From CAZEAC01 sp964510065 (GTDB lineage Bacteria > Bdellovibrionota_C > UBA2361 > CAIXSY01): 22,282 nt of DNA. Shown here piece after piece: positions 1 through 7,646 of the stretch (position 1 is its first letter; the number at the start of each line of letters is the position of its first letter). Position numbers and translations under genes: made by a program. Location: NCBI GenBank assembly GCA_964510065.1, contig CAZEAC010000076.1, positions 1-22,282 on the forward strand. Direction: 5' to 3'. The notes below the pieces were generated by a model that was not told where the DNA came from, made no database searches, and saw nothing but the letters and a program-made list of their open reading frames with translations.

Positions 1-105
1 TTCGCCTGCGTCACTTATAATCCGATAGAAAACATTTTCGGTCAGGCTCCGGAGAAAAATAGAAAAGGCAGCACCCATGCCGTAGAAAGTAATCAATAAT
101 TTCAT
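1..105 (-). CDS. Partial hypothetical protein, N-terminal 35 codons
   Basis: The minus strand is open from an ATG at 105 to the left edge. It encodes 35 residues beginning MKLLITFYGMGAAFSIFLRS and continuing LTENVFYRIISDAGE. A GGA lies 7 bases before the ATG and could serve as a ribosome binding site. The hydrophobic stretch in the first 18 residues looks like a signal or first membrane segment, but it is too short to assign a family. The gene diverges from the regulator at 166, and the 60 bp between them would hold both promoters. It could be chance, because an open frame of 35 codons is weak evidence. Confidence 0.4.
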   Translation of the reverse strand, partial: MKLLITFYGMGAAFSIFLRSLTENVFYRIISDAGE

Positions 106-129
106 GTAGATATCCACGGAATTGCCTCA

Positions 130-158
130 TTGTTTAAATGTTCGATAAATCGTACAAT
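130..158 (+). promoter_or_regulatory. Candidate sigma-70 promoter for the regulator-nucleotidyltransferase pair
   Basis: TTGTTT at 130-135 and TACAAT at 153-158 are 17 bp apart, close to the sigma-70 consensus. Transcription would be expected to begin near 165, at the ATG at 166. The mRNA could therefore be leaderless or nearly so. This is a match by eye in AT-rich DNA, so confidence is limited. Confidence 0.4.
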
Positions 159-165
159 TCTTCTA

Positions 166-537
166 ATGGATCACTCGCTCATTGCTTACCTTGGCTCGCA
201 GCCGATTATGAAGCTAATTCGTGGGCTGTTTGTAAGCAGATCTCCACGACACCTTCGCGAGCTTGCAGCCGAATACTCTCTCTCTCCTTCGGGCGTATCA
301 GATGTTCTTCGCCGACTCGGGAGGCTCAAAGTTCTTACGGAAACAAGAGTGGGAAATCGAAGATGCTTTAGCTTAAATCTGTCAGCATCTGAACAAGCAT
401 GTTTGAAAGTTTTTTTCTCGACGTATGAGCAGCAGCTACTTGAAAAACGGGCGATCCGCTTAAGTCAGAATGCTGAAAAAAAACTCGAGTGGATGGATCA
501 GGCTCACGAATTTTATAGGGCAATTAAGAGAAGATAG
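166..537 (+). CDS. Winged-helix DNA-binding regulator, likely antitoxin/repressor of the adjacent nucleotidyltransferase
   Basis: This is a 123-residue protein from the ATG at 166. An in-frame TTG at 130 would add 12 residues, but it falls inside the candidate -35 element, so the ATG is preferred. Residues about 15-75 form an ArsR/MarR-like winged helix: a hydrophobic helix (MKLIRGLFVS), then HLRELAAEYSLSPSGVSDVL as the helix-turn-helix, then LKVLTETRVGNRRCFSLN as the wing. The C-terminal 45 residues are helical and charged. The stop overlaps the next gene's GTG/ATG start region (TAGTGATG), indicating tight translational coupling. Small winged-helix proteins of this kind commonly precede polymerase-beta-type nucleotidyltransferases and act as autorepressors or antitoxins. 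That role is inferred from the pairing. It could instead be an ordinary regulator. Confidence 0.8.
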   Translation: MDHSLIAYLGSQPIMKLIRGLFVSRSPRHLRELAAEYSLSPSGVSDVLRRLGRLKVLTETRVGNRRCFSLNLSASEQACLKVFFSTYEQQLLEKRAIRLSQNAEKKLEWMDQAHEFYRAIKRR

Positions 538-539
538 TG

Positions 540-1142
540 ATGACACCGCTTCGTGTTCTTAAAGCCGCCACCGCGATCCTTGAAAGGCTCGGTTGCCGGT
601 ACTGCTTGATTGGCGGACATGCAGCAAGTCTTTATCGAACTCAGGAACGACTAACCAGAGACGTTGATTTTGCACTCACTACCGATCCGCTCTCAAACGC
701 CCAAGCACTTGCCGAGAAAGCAGTCAGCGAATTGGGCCTAACTCCGATGATTGGATTTATTCCTCGAATGGACGAGGAGCCGAAACGTAAATCAGTATGC
801 ATGGTGACTTCGGCCCCGAGCGAAGGCGCAATGAAGGGTGTTATAGATATCATTCTGCCGGAGCTCCCCTGGGTTACTCAAGCAGTGAGCAGAGCACAGT
901 ATAACCGGCTTGATCTCGGTTTTGCGAAGGTGCCGGTGATCACCCCTGAGGATTTAATAATCGCCAAGTGCTATGCACTGAGAAATGCGCCGGACAGATT
1001 TCAAGATCTCGACGACCTTAAAGAGCTCTTTTTGGCGATGAAGGAGTTAGATCTTGATTATTTACGAGGCGCGCTGGCGGATCTTAATCTGTCGATTCCT
1101 GTGCCCGTCCGAGAATTCGCGCCTAAGGGGATTAGGGGATGA
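540..1142 (+). CDS. Nucleotidyltransferase of the AbiEii/MNT-like type, putative toxin
   Basis: This is a 200-residue protein from the ATG at 540; a GTG at 537 would add one residue. The polymerase-beta nucleotidyltransferase signature is clear. LIGGHAASLYR (about residues 23-33) is the GG-x-A helix. RLTRDVDF carries the catalytic pair Asp41 and Asp43. GVIDIILPELPWV near residue 102 supplies the likely third acidic strand. VITPEDLIIAKCYALRN followed by a DLDDLKELF helix is typical of the AbiEii and related toxin-type transferases. Members of this superfamily transfer nucleotides to tRNA ends or proteins, and some act as phage-defence or growth-arrest toxins. The catalytic residues are intact, so the protein is probably active. 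Its target cannot be told from sequence. It lies downstream of, and is translationally coupled to, the winged-helix gene. Confidence 0.8.
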   Translation: MTPLRVLKAATAILERLGCRYCLIGGHAASLYRTQERLTRDVDFALTTDPLSNAQALAEKAVSELGLTPMIGFIPRMDEEPKRKSVCMVTSAPSEGAMKGVIDIILPELPWVTQAVSRAQYNRLDLGFAKVPVITPEDLIIAKCYALRNAPDRFQDLDDLKELFLAMKELDLDYLRGALADLNLSIPVPVREFAPKGIRG

Positions 1143-1480
1143 CTTCGAGACCTGGCGTTACTGCAAGGGAAATTTACCTTTTTTGGAAGAAACTCGCCGG
1201 TGACAGATCAATGAAGTGACTACTAAGGAACCAAAAATGTTCTTTGGTTTTGCTCGCTCTTTACAACAGGTAAATTTCCATATCGACGAGAAATTTATCG
1301 CTATTTTCCTTGAGTGGCTGGCGCAAGACGTGTCACATTTCTCGAAGTACCTACGCCTTGCGTTTTTTGAGAGGTTCAGGTTGCGGAATTTGCGTGCGTC
1401 AGAAATACACCTCTCCTATCTAAGCCTTCCCCTCAGCCCCATTACAGATAAATCTTCTCATAAACAAGCCCATGATCCAA
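1143..1480. other. Intergenic region, 338 bp, no convincing gene
   Basis: The region lies between the end of the nucleotidyltransferase and the end of the decahaem cytochrome gene, which converge here. A short AT-rich hairpin (AACCAAA, 7-base loop, TTTGGTT at 1229-1249) is followed by TTGCTCGCTCTTT and could be a weak terminator for the rightward pair. A frame open from 1216 to 1539 lacks any recognisable domain and runs into the cytochrome gene, so it is not called. Nothing else was seen. Confidence 0.3.
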
Positions 1481-3073
1481 CTAATATCGCTTCTGTTTCT
1501 GATCGAGCGGCAACGAGTCATGATAAGAGTGGCACATGACGCAGTCGGACTTTACTTTGTCCTTTTCGGCACTGGCCATATGGCAATCGCGGCAGTTCTC
1601 AATCTGCGGAATCAGCACATCGCTAGTTTCATGCGATTTCTCGACACCTTTGTGACAGCTTTGACAGCGCATCTCCTCATGCGCGCCATGCCCGAATCGG
1701 GCTGCCGGAAGCCAACGCGAGGGGATCTCCGGCTTCTTTATCTCGAAATTACTTACCGGCGGAATCATCGCCGAAACTCGCGGCGTCCGGAGGTCTGACT
1801 TCTTACTTACATCGTGGCAGAGGAAGCACCCAGTCTTGGTGAAAAGCATCTGCTCAGCCGAGCGACTCTCGCTCTCGATGACTGATCGAGAAAACTCCTT
1901 ACGTTCCTCAACCGAAAACGGCGCTGAACCGGGCTTCTGGCGGGGGAAGATCGCTGTTGAGCTTTGATTGTCCTGTTCAAGGAGATAGAGTTTCGCGTAT
2001 TCGGCGTAAATGAAATTGTATACGTCATCGGCACTGCCGTGCGGAACTTCATCCCCGGGAAGGCGATCGTCAAAACCTAGAGAGTGACAGCTTCGGCAAT
2101 TATTCTCAAAACTAATCGGTACAATCGTTTCGAAATCTCCAGCGACTCTATGGCAATCACGACAAGAAAGTGTCGTGGGTCCTTGCGGGCCACGGATTCC
2201 CGGGGCAAGGTGCGTGGCGTGATTAAGTTTGATAGCTGAAAGATCGCGCTGAGGAAGCTTAAATTTCGGATGCCCGTCAAAATCAGCTCGATCTTCAAAC
2301 TTAGAATTAGGCGCAAGAGTGCTCAGGGTGTTGTGGCACTCCGCACAAAGCTTGGAGCTTTTTGGCTTAAGACCTTCGTTGCCATGGTGCTCGGAATGAC
2401 AGCTTATGCAGGGACGCTGCAATGCTTCGGTATGGGGCGTCAAATCTGCGAAACGCTTCGAGTGCTCAGTCAATTTATGACAAACTTGGCACTGCGAGTC
2501 CTTCACTCTTGAAAACGACGAGTCGTGACAGCTTTGACATTTACTCTCAATCATTCGGTGCGCCGAGTGAAGCGGCCCAGTGCTCCAGCTTTGAGTTCCA
2601 ATACCACTCAAAGGAACAAGACCGAACAGTATCAAAGAAGCGACAACCGTGAATAATACCACCGTTCTTAGCGCAGGCAGCGAAGCCGACACGCTTAAGG
2701 CTGCCGCGGCGTTCTCAAGCCGTTCCGCTCCGGTGGCACGCCTGCCACGCTCTTCAGTTAAAATCCATTTCCCGGCTGACTTTGAAACCGAAATGTTGAT
2801 ATCGGCGAGGCTCACTGTGTCGCCCGAGCTTAGCGCCTTCCGCGGAACCTTAAGCTCATTAACCACTACCCCGACCACAGGAGCAAGGTCGACTACGATT
2901 AGCGTATCTTCATGCATCTCAAAGCGCGCGTGCTCAAGCGCAAGCAGATCGCTTGGTAGTATTTGATCGGAACGTCCTCCCCGCCCAACGGTGAGTTGCG
3001 ACTGAAACTCCTGCCAGGTGCTTTCGCGAGTTCCATTTTCGCGAAGAGTCTCTATGACATAACGAATCGGCAT
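1481..3073 (-). CDS. FHA-domain transmembrane decahaem cytochrome c
   Basis: This is a 530-residue protein. Residues 1-110 form a forkhead-associated (FHA) domain: VGRGGRSDQILPSDLLALEH carries the GR turn and the conserved His49 region, followed by beta strands. Residues about 137-157 (VVLFTVVASLILFGLVPL) form one membrane helix. Residues 165-530 contain ten CxxCH haem c motifs, with first cysteines at 179, 195, 222, 243, 304, 326, 416, 470, 494 and 511, plus many extra His residues for distal ligands. The expected topology is FHA in the cytoplasm and ten haems in the periplasm. FHA domains bind phosphothreonine, so Ser/Thr phosphorylation may recruit or regulate this cytochrome. It is the last gene of the leftward operon and starts 3 bp after the cytochrome b stop. 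It probably takes electrons from that membrane protein. Gene and haem count are certain from sequence; partners are inferred. Confidence 0.93.
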   Translation of the reverse strand: MPIRYVIETLRENGTRESTWQEFQSQLTVGRGGRSDQILPSDLLALEHARFEMHEDTLIVVDLAPVVGVVVNELKVPRKALSSGDTVSLADINISVSKSAGKWILTEERGRRATGAERLENAAAALSVSASLPALRTVVLFTVVASLILFGLVPLSGIGTQSWSTGPLHSAHRMIESKCQSCHDSSFSRVKDSQCQVCHKLTEHSKRFADLTPHTEALQRPCISCHSEHHGNEGLKPKSSKLCAECHNTLSTLAPNSKFEDRADFDGHPKFKLPQRDLSAIKLNHATHLAPGIRGPQGPTTLSCRDCHRVAGDFETIVPISFENNCRSCHSLGFDDRLPGDEVPHGSADDVYNFIYAEYAKLYLLEQDNQSSTAIFPRQKPGSAPFSVEERKEFSRSVIESESRSAEQMLFTKTGCFLCHDVSKKSDLRTPRVSAMIPPVSNFEIKKPEIPSRWLPAARFGHGAHEEMRCQSCHKGVEKSHETSDVLIPQIENCRDCHMASAEKDKVKSDCVMCHSYHDSLPLDQKQKRY

Positions 3074-3076
3074 CGA

Positions 3077-3889
3077 TCACCAATATTTTAATACGACAAG
3101 AATGTGAATTGTTAACGCAACCGTCGTAGCGACGGCGACAATAATATGAAAATAGAGCCACAATTTTAAAAGTGCGTGAATGCGGACCTCCTTGCAGAGC
3201 GACCGCGAGACAGCAAGCTTCCTGTCGAGTGCACCAATGAGCTTTCGTGCCAGCTCCTGCTCATCTTTTGGGAGGCCCTGAATTGCGGTGGCCGTCTTGT
3301 TGTTATCTATGTCGGGAATTGATTTAGTACGGAGCGCTTGCCAAACATTCTGTGGAACAAAGGGATCGCTTTCTTGAGCAAGTTTCACCAACGCCGAGCT
3401 CTGTCCTTCGCTTAAGTTTCTAACCTCTTTGAGGATTCCCTCGAGCTGCTCAAGAAGCGCAGTGACCGTGAGTCCGCCGCGATGTGAAGGAACCGCTGGT
3501 GCGAGCGAGACATAGTTGATGACCCCCCAGATACCTGTGATGATTGTAATCGCTGAAAGCAGATAGACGAGCGAATGAAAATTAAAGTCGATATGAAATC
3601 CGCAGTGAAGCGGAATAAGGACGAGCAAAAACACTCCTAGCCACACATGACACGAGAGCCACCCCTTTACTGTTGTAGTATGCGCGCGATACGAACGTTT
3701 TCGTCTCGCAAACAGCATCAACACAAGCATGCCGATAGTGGCGACAATGCCAAAGATGATTCCCAGAAGTGAAGCGCCATTTCTTCCGCCGACTGGAGAG
3801 TCTAGAAAATACAGTAGCAATGCGACAGCAAGTGCAAAGCAAAAGAACTTGAGCCAGAAACCATTTTTATGAAAGACAAAATTCTCCAT
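3077..3889 (-). CDS. Membrane cytochrome b-like protein with two bis-His haem sites
   Basis: This is a 270-residue protein with five predicted membrane helices at about 11-30, 41-61, 77-98, 106-128 and 243-267. Helices 3 and 5 each carry two His residues 14 apart, His81/His95 and His248/His262. This is the spacing used by cytochrome b/b561-type proteins to hold two stacked haems b across a membrane. Between helices 4 and 5 lies an unusual charged, helical soluble segment of about 110 residues (130-240). The gene sits 12 bp after the oxidoreductase gene and 3 bp before the decahaem gene. That position suits an electron carrier from the cytoplasmic Fe-S domain to periplasmic haem c, or a quinone-reactive step. 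Haem binding is inferred from the His pattern. The family was not recognised by name. Confidence 0.85.
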   Translation of the reverse strand: MENFVFHKNGFWLKFFCFALAVALLLYFLDSPVGGRNGASLLGIIFGIVATIGMLVLMLFARRKRSYRAHTTTVKGWLSCHVWLGVFLLVLIPLHCGFHIDFNFHSLVYLLSAITIITGIWGVINYVSLAPAVPSHRGGLTVTALLEQLEGILKEVRNLSEGQSSALVKLAQESDPFVPQNVWQALRTKSIPDIDNNKTATAIQGLPKDEQELARKLIGALDRKLAVSRSLCKEVRIHALLKLWLYFHIIVAVATTVALTIHILVVLKYW

Positions 3890-3901
3890 CTGTATTCTTG
3901 C

Positions 3902-6259
3902 CTATGAACCTTGGCGTCCCGCGAGCTGAACTAAGACACGTGGGTTTACTCGCATGGCCGCGCCGGTCGGACACGATCTCACACAGGCGGGTCCACCTGG
4001 AAGCGATGAGCACATGTCACATTTGCCAGCCTTGGCGGCACCGCTCTTTGATTCCTTCGAGTCGCCTGACTTTCCGAGCTTAAATAAGTTGAGCAGCGAA
4101 AAACTCCTCGCCGGCTTGTCATACACAAGCTGAATTACCCCGTAGGGACAATTTCGCACGCAGTTGCCACAACCGATGCACGAATCCTGAATGATCACCT
4201 CGCCGTTTGGACGGCGCACCAGCGCGTCGGGAGGACAATCGACCATACAAAGTGGATTCTCACAGTGCCGGCAGGAGATCGGCACCTGAATAGAAGCGAA
4301 GCTCTTCCCGCCTTTTCGATCAAGCCTGCTGTCGCCGCCATGGGTCGCGGCGCACGCAGCTTCACAGTTATCACAGCCGACGCATTTATCAGTATCGATG
4401 AGCAGGACGTTTTCAGCATCGCTTACGCCCTGTGAGAGCATGAAGTCTAAAAGATCTCCGCTGGCCTTATTCCAATCGGTGGTAATATTCTCGAGGCGCC
4501 GTGCCTCGGCGAGCTCGGAGATTCGAGCTTTTACGCGGGCATTCGCCCCGAGAATTGATTGGAAATCTTCTTTAGAGATCGCCACTATCTCGCAGGGTAC
4601 CGCCGCCGTCACCGTGGCGCTTCGCGGTTCCGGTGATTCGGCAAGGAGTGCCATCTCCCCGACATAATTTCCGGCTGCAAGGTACGCCTGCGCGACGTTT
4701 TCACCGCTTGCGTTCTTACGCGACACTTTCACAGAGCCCTTGCGAATAACAAAAAGCTGATCGCCAGCATCACCTTCGTTAAAGAGCGCCTCACCCTTCT
4801 TTAATCTTTTAAGCGTTGATCGTTCGACAATTTTTTCTAGGAGCGACTGCTCGACTTCGGGGAATATCGCGGTTTGAAGGGCGTTTAACACGAACTTTCG
4901 ATTGATGGCGTTTCGCACATCTTCGACTGCGGAAACAAGTTTCAACATCATCCTGCGCGGCGTTTCAAGTAGTAAGCTGTCTTCGCTCGTTTTGACAGTC
5001 GCACTTCGACGACGGCCCGAGAGCAGGCTCATTTCGCCGACGTAGCTTCCGGCGCTAAGTTTTACCTTCGCGCCGTTTGGAAGCTCAATGATGCATTGTC
5101 CTTTGATAACGCTAAAACAGGAATCGGTATAATCATTGAGTTTAAAGAGCGTTTCGCCTCCTTGTAACTGGTGTATCGTCGAATCAATAAGAAGTTCTCG
5201 ATATTGAGGATCGCTAAGTGCGGCAAAAAGCGAAAGCTTTTCACGAATCATCTTGTAGTTATCGGATACCGAACCAGAAAGAACCTTGAGCCGTTCCTCA
5301 ATAAGTATTTGATCGGCGGGTTCCACTGCATTGCCTTTCAGGTGCTCGATTACCTCGAATCCCTGATTCATAGCCTGTTTGATCAGCGGATAGCCAATGA
5401 GTGCTCCGACAATGAATAGACCGGGCACATTTGACTCATAGCGATGATTGACGACGGGCACGGCAGTCATATCCGCATTCGGAAATTTTATTCCGCATGC
5501 TTCGAGGAACTTTCGCGGCATGATCGCACCGATACGAGCGATCAGATGATCACAGGAGATGCTCACTTCGCCATCAGCGCTGTTGATAACTGCCTTTCCT
5601 TGCTCAACTCGAGCCATGGAGGAGTTGAAAAAACAACGAAGCTTGCCATTTTCAACTGCCTTAAGGATCGCACGGGCATTTGCATCTTTTGCGAGCGGAA
5701 AGTCAGCCCCGCGGTTAAGAATTGATACGCGGTTCTGTTCAACGAGCGCGAGTGCATTTTCAATGGCGGCATCTCCGGCGCCGACTACAACTATATCTTT
5801 GTTCTGAAACGCGTCTGGATCGCTTAGCGTGTAAGCGACAGAGGGTAGATCCTCACCTGGCACACCCAGCTTTCGCGGAGTGCCCTGGCAACCAATCGCC
5901 AGGACCACGTTAGTCGCTGTTACCTCGCCACCACCAAACTTAATCTCAAACTTATCTCCCTGTTTCGAGATCGAAGTGACTTCGGCCTTTCGGAGATTGA
6001 CCCTGTGCTCCGTAATCGCACGATTCCAATCTTCAAGAACATTTTCACGTGTGCCCGCTGTAAATTTAGCCAAGCAACGCAGGGGAAGCTTGTTTGGCTC
6101 GGCCATTACATGCTTTCGAAGTTGGTAGTTGAAGATCGTGTTACCAATCTCGGATTTTTCAAACAGTATATGAGAAAGCTTGTGGTGGGCTGCGTTAGTA
6201 GCGGCGCCAATTCCACCGGGCCCGGCACCGATAATGGCGACCTCGAAATGTTCGGACAT
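3902..6259 (-). CDS. NAD(P)H/FAD oxidoreductase fused to two cyclic-nucleotide-binding domains and a four-cluster ferredoxin domain
   Basis: This is a 785-residue protein. Residues 5-310 form a thioredoxin-reductase-like flavoprotein. The FAD motif GAGPGG is at 11-16, the second dinucleotide motif VVVGAGDAAIENA is at 157-169, and the C-terminal FAD contact VPGLFIVGAL is near 278. The redox-active CxxC of true thioredoxin reductases is absent. Residues about 340-455 and 460-575 are two cNMP-binding domains. Both keep the phosphate-binding cassette: GEMSLL with Glu409 and Arg418, and GEMALL with Glu535 and Arg546. Residues 620-785 contain 16 Cys in four clusters (starting at Cys626, 663, 694 and 747) with the order seen in DmsB/NrfC-type electron-transfer subunits, so four [4Fe-4S] clusters are expected. 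The protein is cytoplasmic and is the first gene of the leftward operon. I infer that cAMP gates electron flow from NAD(P)H into the membrane cytochromes. No Shine-Dalgarno sequence is visible, and an inverted repeat covers the start codon. Confidence 0.92.
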   Translation of the reverse strand: MSEHFEVAIIGAGPGGIGAATNAAHHKLSHILFEKSEIGNTIFNYQLRKHVMAEPNKLPLRCLAKFTAGTRENVLEDWNRAITEHRVNLRKAEVTSISKQGDKFEIKFGGGEVTATNVVLAIGCQGTPRKLGVPGEDLPSVAYTLSDPDAFQNKDIVVVGAGDAAIENALALVEQNRVSILNRGADFPLAKDANARAILKAVENGKLRCFFNSSMARVEQGKAVINSADGEVSISCDHLIARIGAIMPRKFLEACGIKFPNADMTAVPVVNHRYESNVPGLFIVGALIGYPLIKQAMNQGFEVIEHLKGNAVEPADQILIEERLKVLSGSVSDNYKMIREKLSLFAALSDPQYRELLIDSTIHQLQGGETLFKLNDYTDSCFSVIKGQCIIELPNGAKVKLSAGSYVGEMSLLSGRRRSATVKTSEDSLLLETPRRMMLKLVSAVEDVRNAINRKFVLNALQTAIFPEVEQSLLEKIVERSTLKRLKKGEALFNEGDAGDQLFVIRKGSVKVSRKNASGENVAQAYLAAGNYVGEMALLAESPEPRSATVTAAVPCEIVAISKEDFQSILGANARVKARISELAEARRLENITTDWNKASGDLLDFMLSQGVSDAENVLLIDTDKCVGCDNCEAACAATHGGDSRLDRKGGKSFASIQVPISCRHCENPLCMVDCPPDALVRRPNGEVIIQDSCIGCGNCVRNCPYGVIQLVYDKPARSFSLLNLFKLGKSGDSKESKSGAAKAGKCDMCSSLPGGPACVRSCPTGAAMRVNPRVLVQLAGRQGS

Positions 6260-6277
6260 GGCGCTATTGTCGCCATG
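6257..6277. promoter_or_regulatory. Inverted repeat over the oxidoreductase start codon, candidate operator or RNA hairpin
   Basis: Perfect 7-bp arms CATGGCG and CGCCATG are separated by CTATTGT. The left arm includes the complement of the oxidoreductase ATG (6257-6259). As DNA it could be a dyad operator in the divergent promoter region. Its minus-strand GCGACAAT core is shared with the RegA-like palindrome at 13630-13646. As leftward mRNA it would fold into a stem that hides the start codon, and no ribosome binding site is otherwise apparent. Confidence 0.45.
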
Positions 6278-6302
6278 AGGCCGCTGTATGTCCAGAGATT
6301 TC

Positions 6303-6331
6303 TTGACGAAAATTCAGCCCGCCAGTATTTA
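6303..6331 (+). promoter_or_regulatory. Candidate sigma-70 promoter for the rightward operon
   Basis: TTGACG at 6303-6308 and TATTTA at 6326-6331 are 17 bp apart. The predicted start, near 6338, is only about 5 bases before the ATG at 6343. That would cut off part of the GTGGAGA ribosome binding site at 6332-6338, so the true start may lie elsewhere. The match is good, but the leader length makes it uncertain. Confidence 0.35.
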
Positions 6332-6342
6332 GTGGAGACATT

Positions 6343-7620
6343 ATGTATTCGATAGGTGGCTTGCCCCGCACTTTCTTCGCGATTGCGTTTCTTGCGTGGA
6401 GCTCCACGATATACGCGGATCACTTTGTGGGCACTGGGTCGTGCTCTTCTTCTAATTGCCATGGCAGCGCCGCGCCACGAAAAGAGAGTAATGTTTTAAG
6501 CAACGAGTATGTGACGTGGCAGAAACATGACCGACATTCGCGAGCTTGGACCGCGCTTACTGAAAATGATGCACAGAAGATCGCGAAAAACATGGGGATC
6601 GGTAAGCCTGAGGAGGAGCCGCTTTGTCTGCGCTGTCATGCCACGTACGTAGACGACTCTTCGCTTCGAGGCGAGCGCTATTCGCTGCAAGACGGCGTAA
6701 GTTGTGAAAGCTGCCACGGTGCGGCCGAACGCTGGTTGGATAAACATGCACAGCGTGGAGCTACGCATGCACAGAATGTTTCAAATGGAATGAAAGAGAT
6801 CGTTCCACTTGATGCAAGAGCAGAACTTTGCTTGACCTGTCACTATGGTTCAGAGAAAGCCTCGGTAACGCATCGCTTGATTGGCGCGGGCCACCCTCGG
6901 CTTAGCTTTGAACTTGATACCTTTAGCATGATTCAACCAAAACACTGGGAGTATGATGACGATTATGGCAAGCGCAAGGGCGGCTATGATCCGGCGCATG
7001 CTTGGCTTGTGGGGCAGATAAAAGTTGCAATTGCAACTACTGACGCGCTCGCGTCTCCGAAACGTTCGCGCGATGGCGTGATGCCCGAGCTTTCGCTCTA
7101 TAACTGCTTCGCCTGTCACCACAGCTTGACTGAGGATCAGTGGAAGGTGCGAGAGTATGACAAGCGCCCTGGAGAGCTTAAATTAAATCTTTCCTCAATT
7201 CGAACTGTCCACGCGGCCCTTGAGATCCTGGATTCTAAGATGGCGGCGAAGTTTGGCGAGGAGATTCAGAACCTGCATACTCGCTATATGGAAGGGGAAG
7301 CTGTCGGACTGCTTGCTGAGATGCGCGGAAGGCTTGCGATGGGTGCGCTACCTTTAGTGCAGTCGCATAGATTCTCAGCGGCCGAAGTTCTGGCCCTGCT
7401 TGAACGTCTAGTTAGGCTCGCCGCGAGCACCCCTTATTTTCAATATGAGGATGCGGAGCAGCTTGCGATGGGCATGTCAGCGCTTATCTCGACCGACGAA
7501 AATTTGGGAAAGCGTTTTAAAAACGAGATTGATGGCATTTATGCCGCATTAAAGAACGCCGAAGCTTTCCGTGCCGAGGAATTTACTAAGGCCGCGAAGA
7601 AGTTTCAGGGTCGTTTTTAA
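6343..7620 (+). CDS. Secreted multihaem cytochrome c (cytochrome c554-like), five haem motifs
   Basis: This is a 425-residue protein from an ATG preceded by GTGGAGA. A signal peptide covers about residues 1-25, with cleavage after STIYA. Haem c motifs are CLRCH (95-99), CESCH (121-125), CLTCH (163-167) and CFACH (255-259). An N-terminal C-x4-CH (Cys34-His40, in GTGSCSSSNCHGS) is a non-standard fifth site found at the start of related cytochrome c554-like proteins. Single His residues at 66, 177, 184 and 201 could be distal ligands. The C-terminal 160 residues are helical and haem-free. It is the first gene of the rightward operon, 26 bp before the barrel gene, so it probably works in the periplasm between the decahaem cytochrome and an outer-membrane partner. 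Substrate is unknown. Confidence 0.9.
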   Translation: MYSIGGLPRTFFAIAFLAWSSTIYADHFVGTGSCSSSNCHGSAAPRKESNVLSNEYVTWQKHDRHSRAWTALTENDAQKIAKNMGIGKPEEEPLCLRCHATYVDDSSLRGERYSLQDGVSCESCHGAAERWLDKHAQRGATHAQNVSNGMKEIVPLDARAELCLTCHYGSEKASVTHRLIGAGHPRLSFELDTFSMIQPKHWEYDDDYGKRKGGYDPAHAWLVGQIKVAIATTDALASPKRSRDGVMPELSLYNCFACHHSLTEDQWKVREYDKRPGELKLNLSSIRTVHAALEILDSKMAAKFGEEIQNLHTRYMEGEAVGLLAEMRGRLAMGALPLVQSHRFSAAEVLALLERLVRLAASTPYFQYEDAEQLAMGMSALISTDENLGKRFKNEIDGIYAALKNAEAFRAEEFTKAAKKFQGRF

Positions 7621-7646
7621 AGCCTAGTCAATCTATACATAGGCGT

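Noticed and set aside
1216..1539. Open frame of 107 codons on the plus strand after the nucleotidyltransferase
   Set aside because: It starts with GTG without a ribosome binding site, shows no domain, and overlaps 59 bp of the decahaem cytochrome gene on the other strand.
3902..6259. Annotation as a thioredoxin-disulfide reductase
   Set aside because: The flavoprotein fold fits, but the catalytic CxxC is absent and a four-cluster ferredoxin domain provides another electron exit.
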